Shown here piece after piece: positions 40,701 to 50,039 of a stretch of 64,000 bases of DNA (position 1 is the stretch's first letter; every line of letters starts with the position of its first letter). The notes under the pieces were generated by a model. The model was not told where the DNA came from. It did not search any database and saw only the letters and a list, made by a program, of their open reading frames with translations. A program made the position numbers and the translations under genes. Location of the stretch: positions 32,093,803 to 32,157,802 of the forward strand of contig NC_052619.1 of assembly GCF_016545825.1 (NCBI RefSeq), given 5' to 3'. This DNA comes from Eucalyptus grandis (lineage: Eukaryota; Streptophyta; Magnoliopsida; Myrtales; Myrtaceae).

Positions 40701-42811
40701 TAACTCCAAATCAAACATCAAGATGGAGAGACCACACAGAAATGCAATGCATATAAGATGAAACCAAAGAGCAAAGCAACTCACCCACTAGGTGAGGGAG
40801 TGGAATATAGTCCATTCACTTCCCCATTTTTCCTGGAATTTACATTAGACGATAAGATGAACAGCATAACTAACATATAAACTAGTAAAACAACCATTTG
40901 ATTAAAAAAATGGTTCACCTATAATGAAAGGGATAATAAATCTCAGATACCTTAATAATTGGTAAATTTCAGAAAACAATGATCAGTTACACTAAAGCTA
41001 GAAAAATCATGAGCAACAGGAGAAATGCCACCTAAAGTAGACATGTCCTCTTTATAATAAACTAATATGGCTACTAGCTCAAGATACAGCAGAGATGCTA
41101 CTGAATTAGATAATGTACATGCGGGTTTGATCAGTAAAGACTCCACAACATTGGTTCCATGGTGTCAAGATATCCTAAGTATTCTGATGAAGTATGAGAA
41201 AATTCAGCTTATAAGACATTAAGGGAGCCCATAAAAGAATCATTTCAAAGTAAGAATCTATGAGGTTAAACTCAGCAACCAGATTGATGTGTTGAGGAGT
41301 AACTAGAAATGCATGTGTTCAACTACACTTTATTAAGAAATAACAAGTTTCGTACCATCAAACTCTTCTAGTCTCTCCATCACAGCAGCCAAAACATTCT
41401 CATGGTTGAGATGTAAAGTCTTATTTTTACTTTTTCTGTTGCTATTCCATTCAATGAGTAAAGTTCTTCCCCAAAACAATGTCAATGCCCACACAACTAT
41501 AGAAGTCACTAGATGTCATATAGTTTTGGTCCAAGGGAAAATCAAAAACAGATGGCCAACTGATTCATCACACCCTTCACCAAATTTATTTAAATGTCCA
41601 CCGATAAACACCCAACTCTGCTTCCAAGAATAGGAGAAAAAGTTTCTATTGCTCCTAGGAGAGAAAGAAACAGTGAAAATTGCTTATTCATCTAACTTTG
41701 TACAGCCAACAGCTAGGTCCTCAAGTTGGCGCTTAATGACTGATAACAGGCGTGCCAGTCCAAATAGTTCAGGGAGCTGTTTAGCTGCTGCAGACTGTCT
41801 AATTCACTGAATACTACCGAAGTGACCTCACAAAATGTCTTCCCCCTTATCCCACTACCAAATAACATTTTTCTTCGGCCTCCTTGGTAATCTATTTCCA
41901 ATAAGGTTATTGCAACAACTTGAGTGACTCCTCAATCTCCCATAATAAACTTAATTACGAATTGCATTCCAGCGACTGTTAAATGTTGAACCCCATTTGG
42001 AGTTTACAAACACTGTATTGTTTTGGTAAATGAGAGAAACAGATTATGAGAGGGTTACATTGCAGGGGCCTCACCACACTCACCACACTACCAATACTTC
42101 TAGGCTTCAATTTGACCTCAAGAGATGAAATCCCAGCCCTTCCTAATCCATATTCCCATACTCACAAGCAATTAAGTTATCTTGACACATCCGATATCTA
42201 CCCACCACGATCTTCCCTTCACTATTAACACTATCAACGTCACAAATTACTTTCAATAGTCAGTGTAACAGGACTTTTCACCAACCAAGAGATACAGGAG
42301 TAAAGCCACCATGCAATGTATAAGAAATTCCAACTTATCAATCAATGTCGATCAGTCCAAATGATCAGATGACCGAATTACTGTGACAAATGGTTTAAGA
42401 GGCATCCTATCAAACCGCACTACATTCGCACCGGAAGATCAACCAGTTCGAGATTAATCCCACACATCTCTTCGTCGTAACTACTAATTTCTTTCGTCTC
42501 CCACCATCAATTTCAGCAGAATCCGGCTCTCCTCTTCGAATTCAAGTTGGGTCTTCCCAAAGCAACAATTTTTTGCGGATTATGTGCCCAAAGGCCAAAT
42601 GGGCTTCCAAAAAAATAGGACAAAAACTACCCGACAAGCTTCGACACCATTCCCGACCGTGTCCAGGCGAGTAAGTAGGTGAAGGGGATAAGCTGATCGG
42701 CACTCACCGGGAGCGGCAGACGGAGAGATGATTCGGGGGTCTCTGGATCGCTGCCGAGCGGCCCAGGAGATGAAACGGCGCGGGGATCGCTGCCTTGATC
42801 AGAGCCTCCAT
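30120..42811 (-). CDS. SS5: Starch synthase-like protein, non-canonical SS5 type
   Basis: This is a plastid protein of the starch synthase 4/5 branch. Twenty exons in order are 42708-42811, 40785-40832, 40655-40688, 40499-40577, 40200-40339, 39751-39956, 39382-39516, 37361-37465, 37076-37174, 36066-36195, 35243-35293, 35058-35168, 33242-33351, 32876-33044, 31977-32063, 31587-31658, 31122-31235, 30588-30649, 30395-30491 and 30120-30239. Phases agree and give 690 aa. The start is a basic, hydroxylated transit-type peptide ([12 protein letters not shown]). A short coiled coil follows (about [21 protein letters not shown]), then the GT5-like domain from [13 protein letters not shown]. The usual KXGGL ADP-glucose motif is replaced by YVGSL. 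The GT1 half is recognisable ([39 protein letters not shown]) but key words are changed (VGWIYREV for VGCITRLV; EDPTLQV for EPCGL). These losses suggest no glucosyl transfer and a scaffold role in granule initiation, as described for Arabidopsis SS5. The 35242 intron has a GC donor. Confidence 0.88.
37668..37710. repeat. (GA)n microsatellite in SS5-like intron
   Basis: This is a GA run of about 43 bp, preceded by a short (TG)n/(TA)n stretch at 37628-37645. It lies in the intron between exons 39382-39516 and 37361-37465. Confidence 0.9.
38345..38793. mobile_element. Foldback MITE with repeated GGGTAAATGTGTCA modules (copy 1)
   Basis: The terminal inverted repeats span about 55 bp. The left reads CCATAAAAAAACCCTAAACTATGCCC; the right, inverted, reads GGAAAAAATCACAAAAAACCCCAAACTATACC. 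Internally, GGGTAAATGTGTCA and its inverse recur with 'CCCAAACT' words between them. It lies within an intron of the SS5-like gene. A related copy is at 48703. Confidence 0.75.
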
Positions 42812-43429
42812 CAGCAATGCAGACAAGGTAACCTGGAGATGCGGACACGAGAGAGAGAGAGAGAAGGTGATATTACAGTGCTGTACCAGATAACGGTCGG
42901 ACTGGGAGATAAAAATGTAACTCCCGAAAAAGTATTATTTATATTTATCTAGACTTCTGAAATTACCCACCATTTTAATGATTAAAATTACTCAAGTATC
43001 AGCAACCTAATCTATCAATTTTCCTCCCATTAAATTACAAACTGATTTGGACTTAGCAGAGATTGTTTGATTCGTTTATAGGCTTTTATTTGATTATTTT
43101 GAAAAATTAACGATTGTTGTAATCTATGGTTATATTTCTTTAAAGTTTACCAACATGTTAATGGTACTAACTTTTAGACAAAATTTGAGTGCTTTACCAA
43201 ATTGGCAGACTTATTAGATAGTTTTAGCAATAAAAATTATTATTGCGGCAACTTACCACTTTGTACTTGCTTGTTGTGGAATCATTCCAATCATTTTGTA
43301 TTTGCAAAAATTACGACATGTTCAAGTAACTAAGTTCTTTCGACCAAAAAAAAAAAAAGAGTAACTAAGTTCTTGCACAAAATTATCTACTCTTTCAAAC
43401 TATTTTCATGATTTAGCGACATTTAGGGT
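42812..43429. promoter_or_regulatory. Upstream region of SS5-like gene
   Basis: This holds the presumed leader and promoter. A GA repeat (42850-42867) lies 40-55 bp upstream of the ATG. AT-rich DNA from 43000 includes 'ttaccaac' words also seen around 49900, 56700, 57400 and 57950. No other gene is visible. Confidence 0.4.
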
Positions 43430-43520
43430 ACTTTTGATAACTATTCTGTTTTCGATAATAATTTTTACTCAAAAATGATTGTTTTTTATTATATTCCCAA
43501 TAATAATTTCTGAGCATTTG

Positions 43521-44307
43521 TGATGCAGCCCGCATTGAAGACCAGCTTTTCCGACCAAAAAAATCAGCCCGCATTCAAGCTCGACGAAACCGTGAAGCCG
43601 TATCAACATCTTGAGTCCATTCTGGAAGCTTGAAAGACACATTGGGAGCTCACATGACGCTTTTACTAGCTTATAGTTTCCATGCTCTTTACTATTTCTC
43701 CTATTTTCAATGCTCCATTTTTATTTCTCCTAGTTTCAACGCTCTGTCTTTATTTCTCCTAGTTTCAACGCTCTGTTTTTATTTCTTTGATGATATAAGC
43801 TATCCAATCCCTTGTAGAAGACAGACGACTTTTGATAAATGAAAAACTTTGCTTTGAAACAAGTATCATGAACCTTGTAGAGTTCATATCCTTAAAAACC
43901 TAGAAGAGTTTTCACTCCGTCCTTGAAGAGTTAGAGCTTTTCGAAACCTGCATCCTTGAAGAGTTGCAGTCATCAATCTAGAAGAATCGGTGTCCCTTTC
44001 AACTTCCTTGGAGGCCTAGAAGAGCAACCAACAAAGTTCCTATCTTTTCCTGTTCTGTTCGTTACTTTCAACCCAATTTCGACTATCCTACAGTGCTTAT
44101 TTCAGAAAACCCAAAACAGAGAAATTGTAGATCCAGAAGTCTTTGTTCATTTGGCTTTGGAATCAGGTCGATCCGATTTGTATTGACAAAGATACGACTA
44201 TTCTCCTGAGCTTGCGCAGTGCTGAAATTTCTGTTCATCCCGTTTCTTGTGCGCGAGTCACTCTCCCGATCCTATTGTTCGAGAAAACCTACCCTAGGCT
44301 TGCATCA
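43521..44307 (+). repeat. 5' LTR of the gypsy element
   Basis: This is 787 bp, TG...CA bounded. It contains a repeated motif ATTTCTCCTAGTTTCAACGCTCTG (in several tandem variants at 43695-43780) that is shorter in the 3' LTR, which explains part of the length difference. Confidence 0.92.
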
Positions 44308-44309
44308 TT

Positions 44310-44321
44310 TGGTATAAGAGC
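44310..44321 (+). other. Primer binding site (initiator-Met tRNA type)
   Basis: TGGTATAAGAGC starts two bases after the 5' LTR. It differs from the classical TGGTATCAGAGC by one base, which fits priming by initiator methionine tRNA. Confidence 0.8.
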
Positions 44322-44337
44322 TTTGGAGGAGAGGACA

Positions 44338-45240
44338 ATGCCTCCAAGACAAGCTAGGCGTCGTGGCGGCAGAACCCTTCCCCTCGATGAATTGCACACA
44401 CTCGCTAAGAATATGCAACAACAAATTGACAAATTGACAAATTGACGCAAGAAGTTCAGCGTTTGAGGGCTGAAGCAAATAATTCTCCACCCCGTTCCAG
44501 GACTGAAGATTCCCATGGTGACTCTTCCTCTGCGGAGAGTGTTCAATCTATTCACAATCGGAGGCATGTTCGACATCGTTTACAACATATTCGTGAGCCA
44601 AATTGGGAAAAGGAAGTCAAGAAAGATGTTCCAGAATTTACAGGTACTGAGTCTCCTGATGAAATTGTTGATTGGCTAACACTTGTGAATGAGGTGTTTG
44701 AGCATCAAAATGTTCCAAAGAATCGTTGAGTTGGGATCATTGCTATGCGATTCCGAGGCAAGGCAATTGCTTGGTGGAAACGTGAAAAACAAACTCGCTA
44801 AGGCGTTGGCAAAGCACCAATCACTTTGTGGAGAAAGATGGAGGGCAAGATTCAAAAATATTTTCTTCCCAAAGGATATAAGAGAGAGCTCTACCAGCGG
44901 TACCAAAATCTAAAACAAGGTACGCGAACGGTGGACCAATACACCAATGAATTCAATGAGTTGGTGATTCGTAACAATATCTAGGACCGGAGGATGTGCT
45001 TGTGAACAAATACTTGAACGGTCTTCAATTTTACATTCAAGACGCCTTGGAAGTCCTCAACATTTGGGACTTAGGAGATGCACACCAACGGGCACTCAAA
45101 ATAGAGCGCTCTCATTCTCGGAGACAGCAATCTACTAGTAAGTCTTCTACTCAATCCCATGTTTCAAAGCAACCTGCTACGTCTGAAATACGTTGCTATT
45201 CTTGTGGGGAGTTGGGTCATCGTGCTAGCAATTGTCGAAT
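44338..45240 (+). pseudogene. gag, broken, with CCHC zinc knuckle
   Basis: The frame starts MPPRQARRRGG at 44338. It continues in another frame as a coiled, acidic segment and then the capsid word PEFTGTESPDEIVDWL (about 44640-44690). After a stop near 44729 and further frame changes around 44810 and 44980, a nucleocapsid knuckle CYSCGELGHRASNC follows (about 45193-45234). At least three breaks make it non-functional. Confidence 0.85.
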
Positions 45241-45483
45241 CAATAAGAATCAACCAGCCGGTAAAGCCTTCTTGGTGGATAATGATTCTGATGAGAATGC
45301 TGAGGATCCACTTGAAGAGGAGTTGAACAATGATGAAGAAGCTGCGGATGATGAACAAATAGTGCATGCTAACACTGGCAAACTTCTTATGGTGATGAAA
45401 ATTTTTCTTACTCCTCGAGATGACACTGGAGATAGGTGGCTGCGTACCAATATTTTTCATTCTGCTTACACAATCATGGGAAA

Positions 45484-45780
45484 GGTGTGTCAATTAATTA
45501 TTGACTCTAGTTGTTGTGAGAATATAATTTCTGAAGTAGTGGCAAACAAGCTGAAGTTGGAATTAAAAACGCACCCTACGCCTTATAAAATGTCATGGTT
45601 GAAGAAAGGCGCTAAGGTAACTATTTCAAAATGATGCCTTGTTAATTTATCCATTGGTTCTATTTATAATGACAAGATATGGTGTGATGTTCTACCAATG
45701 GATGCTAGTCACATTATTCTTGGGCGACCATGGCAATTCGATAGGAGAACTATGCATGATGGTTATCGAAATACATATTC
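45484..45780 (+). pseudogene. Aspartic protease remnant of the gypsy element
   Basis: The active-site region reads CQLIIDSSCCENIISE, with DSS in place of the usual DSG. A stop and frame change at about 45634 separate it from the flap/C-terminal part, which carries SHIILGRPWQFD near 45707-45742. It is probably inactive. Confidence 0.75.
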
Positions 45781-45904
45781 TTTTGAATTTGGAGGCAAGA
45801 AGATTATGTTGGCACCTAGTGAGAAGAATGAAGTTGCCTCTGTCGTACCTCATCAAGTTCAACCTCTTTTGGAAGAGTTCAAAAAAAGCTACTTTTCCAA
45901 GATC

Positions 45905-46700
45905 ATTCCCGATGCACATGAAAAGAAGCTTGCTGATTTTACTATATGTGATGGTTTTCTTTTCAAAAGAAACCGTTTATGTGTGCCGGATTGTTCTCTT
46001 CGGCCACGGGTGATCGATGAAATTCACCATGAAGGACATTTTGGGCGTGACAAAACTGTACAACTCGTCTCAACCAAATACTTTTGGCCTCATTTGAAAC
46101 GTGATGTACATCGACATGTGATGAGGTGTCGGCGTTGCCAAATTGGAAATGGACAAGCTACAAATGCTGGCCTTTATTTGCCCTTGCCGATTCCACATGC
46201 CCCATGGGAGGATATCTCTATGGACTTTGTCCTTGGACTACCACGCACAAACAGAGGTATGGATTCGATCTTTGTTGTTGTCGATCGATTTTCCAAAATG
46301 GCACATTTGATTCCATGTCGAAAAACTATGGATGCTTCGCGTATTGCTACTTATTTTTCAAAGAAGTCTATAAGTTGCATGGCATTCCGAAGACCATTAC
46401 TTCGGATCGGGATACAAAATTTCTTAGTCATTTTTGGCGACAATTGTGGAAGAATGTCGGTACTAAACTGCAATATAGTACTGTGTTTCATCCCCAAACG
46501 GATGGACAAACTGAGGTCGTTAATCGAACATTGGGAAATCTATTAAGGACTTTGATCGATAATAATCCCCGTTCTTGGGAGACGCGGTTGTCACTTGGAG
46601 AATTTGCATATAATTGTGCTGAGAACCGTAGCACTAGATACAATCCATTTATGATCATATATGGTCGACAATATTGTTTCTCAAATGAAGACAATTCATG
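45905..46700 (+). pseudogene. Integrase, HHCC and DDE parts present, frame-broken
   Basis: The zinc-binding histidines (HHEGHFGRDK, from about 46025) and cysteines (CRRC, about 46127-46138) are present. The catalytic residues follow: Asp in SMDFVLGLPR (about 46223), Asp in TSDRD (about 46405) and Glu in TDGQTEVVN (about 46512). A frameshift near 46360 falls between the first two. A second break near 46695 precedes the C-terminal GPLEVLECINPNAYRLNLP region. No chromodomain is visible. Confidence 0.85.
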
Positions 46701-47023
46701 AAGATGTGCGCCAAAGACTAGAGAGCAAAACTAAATCCTATAAAATGGACATCGACAAGCGGCGGCGTGAAGTTATCTTTGAACTTGGAGATTTTGTTTG
46801 GGCTTATCTACCACCGGAACTGCATCCCGTCGGAACTTATAACAAGCTTAGTGATCGAAAGCTTGGACCTCTCGAAGTTCTTGAGTGCATTAATCCTAAT
46901 GCATATCGATTAAATCTTCCTTCTCATATGAAGATTCACGACATCTTCAACGTTCGACATTTAACACCTTATATGGGAGATTCTTCTGGTGATGATGGCG
47001 AGAATTCGAGGATGAATTCTTTT

Positions 47024-47037
47024 AAAGATGGGGAGGA
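47024..47037 (+). other. Polypurine tract of the gypsy element
   Basis: A purine-rich stretch (AAAGATGGGGAGGA) lies directly before the 3' LTR, at the place expected for plus-strand priming. Confidence 0.7.
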
Positions 47038-47795
47038 TGATGCAGCCCGCATTGAAGACCAGCTTTCCCGACCAAGAAGATCGGCCCGCGTTCAAGCTCG
47101 ACGAAACCGTGAAGCCGTATCAACATCTTGAGTCCATTCCGGAAGCTTGAAAGACACCTTGGGAGCTCGCATGACGCTTTTACTAGCTTATAGTTTCCAC
47201 GCTCTTTACTATTTCTCCTATTTTCAATGCTCCATTTTTATTTCTCCTAGTTTCAACGCTCTATTTTTATTCCTTTAATGATATAAGCCATCAAATCCCT
47301 TGTAGAAGACGGACGAATTTTGATAAATGAAAAACTTTGCTTTGAAGCAAGTATCGTGAACCTTGTAGAGTTCATATCCTTGAAAACCTAGAAGAGTTTT
47401 CACTCCATCCTTGAAGAGTTGGAGCTTTTCGAAACCTGCATCCTTGAAGAGTTGCAGTCATCGATCTAGAAGAATCGGTGTCCCTTTCAACTTCTTTGGA
47501 GGCCTAGAAGAGCAACCAACGAAGTTCCTATCTTTTCCTGTTTTGTTTGTTACTTCCAACCCAATTTCGACTATCCTACAATGCTTATTTTAGAAAACCC
47601 AAAATAGAGAAATTGTAGATCCAGAAGTCTTTGTTCATTTGGCTTTGGAATCAGGTCGATCCGATCTATATCGACAAAGATACGACTGTTCTCCTGAGCT
47701 TGCGCAGTGCTAAAATTTCTGTTCGTCCCGTTTCTTGTGCGCGAGTCACTTTCCCGATCCTATTGTTTGAGAAAGCCTACCCTAGGCTTGCATCA
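47038..47795 (+). repeat. 3' LTR of the gypsy element
   Basis: This is 758 bp, TG...CA bounded, and near-colinear with 43521-44307. The C-terminal reading frame of the element (46661-47131) runs about 90 bp into this LTR before stopping. Confidence 0.92.
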
Positions 47796-48702
47796 ATTTG
47801 AATGTGCTTGTTAAACTACCAAAATTTTTATTCTTGGAATGAAAATGTATTTGGTAAAACCCTTAAAATTTGTAGTTCAAACCATTTCCTTTAAATGTTT
47901 TGATAATTTTGTTAAATTTTCTCTTTTTTTTTTTTTTTTTTTTTTCTTTTATTTTGCCTTTTTCATCTTCTCCTTCCTAGCTGACGATTGGCTAGATGAG
48001 AGTTGGTGACCTCATCAAAGCGTCGCCAGCTCCCAGCAACCCAAGCCACAGCGAGGCTCAAGCCAATGAGCCTCATCGTGATTCGGCATCATTGACCCTC
48101 GTCTAGCTAGTCACCAGTGCTAGTCATGGCCGAGGCCTACAACCAGCCAAAAGGAAGAAGAAGAAGGAAAGGAAAGAGAGAAAAATAAAAGAGAAAAGAA
48201 GAAAAGTTAAACTTGATTCTAGAATTATTCTTAGGAACAATAAGTAACTTTTTTTCTACTTCTTGATTTTGTTCCAAATTTATTCCCAAGAACAAAAAAA
48301 AGATTTTTGCTTTCGAGAACAAAAAAATTTGCAAACGGATTTCAGTTTTTATTTTATTTTATTTCAAAGAACAAAAGAATAGAAATAGGTATTATTTAAA
48401 GTATTGCTAAACTAGGCCATAGCTTTCAAACGGCATTTCCACCTCATTAACTTGACTAGTTCCCTTGTATAAAATTACCAACTCCTCCGCGGCCAGCATC
48501 TACTTCATTGCTTGAACAGTACCAGCTGTAATAATAAATTATCAACATTTATATATCGAGCTTACCAATGTATCAGTAATTTGGTTGCCTGCATGTGGCC
48601 CCGAATTTGATAAAAATTAGCAAAATAAAAGAAAATGTCCCTTTAATAAATTAAATAAGTACGAATTTTTCCATTAATATGGTGAATATTTTTTCCTAAC
48701 TG

Positions 48703-49047
48703 GAAAAAGCCACAAAATAAAATTCAAATTTTACCCACTATAGTACATTTACCCTAAACTATTTTTTTATGACACCCAAGCCCCAAACTTATATCTGTGT
48801 AATACATTTATCCCAAATTTTTTTATGATATTAAAAATCCCAAACTTTTTTCAATGACTCTAAATTCTTAGGGTAAATATATAAGTTTAGGGTTTTTGGT
48901 ATCATAAGAAGAAATTTTGGGTAAATTTGTCACACTATACAAGTTTGGGATAACTTTGGAGATTCTTGTGTTATAAAAAAGTTTGGGGTGAATGTGTCAT
49001 AGTAGCATAGTTTAAAGTTTTTGATATTTTTACCCTTTTTCTAACTG
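48703..49047. mobile_element. Foldback MITE with GGGTAAATGTGTCA modules (copy 2)
   Basis: This is the same family as 38345. The left arm AACTGGAAAAAGCCACAAAA and CATTTACCCTAAAC are mirrored by GGGTGAATGTGTCA and TTTTTACCCTTTTTC at the right. It is more decayed and shorter than copy 1. Confidence 0.65.
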
Positions 49048-49992
49048 AATAAGTATGCGCAACTTAGCAAAAATTGAAAGACGGAATTTAGTTCAAGGGG
49101 CAGAGTCACGTCCCTTTGTTCGATGGACTCTAGGGTGCATATCATCTCTAAAATTTTAAAAGTAATATGTTAGACGCAAATTGCGCAACCCCAAGATCTC
49201 CATAACCAGAACAAAAACATACATAATTGAGTAGAAAGATTAATGCACATGTTTTGGGATCCATCAAATATAAAGCGGAAGCAGAAAAGGGATTACCCAC
49301 TCATCAAAGGGATCCACTGTTCTTGAAGCGGAAGTGGAAACACAATGTTCCACGCGCAAGTCATTCTCCTCTATTGCCCTCCGTATCACTGGCTCAATGA
49401 GGCGGCCCCCCTCACGTGTAGCGTTAGGTAAACGCCCCTTAGGTGATGATACATGTGAGAATTAGGGTTAGAGGAGAGACTTGAGCACTATTTATAGAGT
49501 TTCCAGCCGCCCCCTCATTACGGGCCGAGGCTCAACTCGGCCCACACTAGCCAGCCCATATTAGACTAATTAAGAAACCTTTTATCTCTCTTTAGACCAA
49601 CTCTGTTTTACGGTAACCGTAAAAACAGTAAATTACAATATCAATTAAATCTTATCCTTGATGAAAAATCAATTTATCTTCATATTTGATTGAAATTAGG
49701 TTGTCTCCATCACAGTCGATATTGTGATGATTCTACAATGGCGATTTGCCGAAAAAGAAAATGACCAAAACAAAGAAATAATTATGGAGGAGATCATGTT
49801 CTTAAAGTTGACAATTTCATAATGGCAGAAAAAAAAGCGCAAGTGCCAATACTTGATATGAGAGGACAGGCCTCTTTGCCAAATAGGTAGTTAATTGTTT
49901 TGAAATTATCTATTGTTACTCTAATACCGACATTCATTTGCATAGCTTATCAACATGGCAGAGTCACCAACTTACCAGCTTCTATTTGGTTG
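49048..49992. other. Intergenic, possible unassigned repeat fragment
   Basis: The part 49100-49560 is GC-richer than its surroundings and contains CCGAGGCTCAACTCGGCC (an 18-bp imperfect palindrome near 49525). It has no reading frame of note. It could be an LTR piece, but I cannot assign it. The rest is AT-rich. Confidence 0.35.
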
Positions 49993-50039
49993 TTTTTTTT
50001 TTTTTTTTTTTTTTTGGTCGGAAATGCATCTACTTTCAT

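Larger units (their letters stand above)
43521..47795 (+). mobile_element. Internally deleted Ty3/gypsy LTR retrotransposon
   Basis: The element is 4275 bp, with LTRs at 43521-44307 and 47038-47795 that begin TGATGCAGCC and end CTTGCATCA. The 5-bp target duplication ATTTG lies on each side (43516-43520 and 47796-47800). It has a tRNA-iMet-type primer site, then gag, protease and integrase, but no reverse transcriptase or RNase H. Frameshifts and stops break gag and integrase. The LTRs differ at scattered sites and by about 29 bp in length, so the insertion is not very recent. Confidence 0.93.
43430..48397. mobile_element. Older TIR element hosting the gypsy insertion
   Basis: The left flank of the LTR element (43430-43520, starting GGTACTTTTGATAACTATTCTG) and the right flank (47796-48397, ending with its imperfect inverse AGAAATAGGTATTATTTAAAGT) form one interrupted element when the 4.28-kb insertion is discounted. 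It shows the same design as the 57482 element: A/T arms, TTCTT-rich stretches and a GC-richer centre with 'gagcctc' words. It is non-coding. Confidence 0.55.

Noticed and set aside
39382..42811. Assignment as starch synthase 4
   Set aside because: The overall layout is similar, but the KXGGL motif and several GT1 words are lost and the coiled coil is short, fitting SS5 better.
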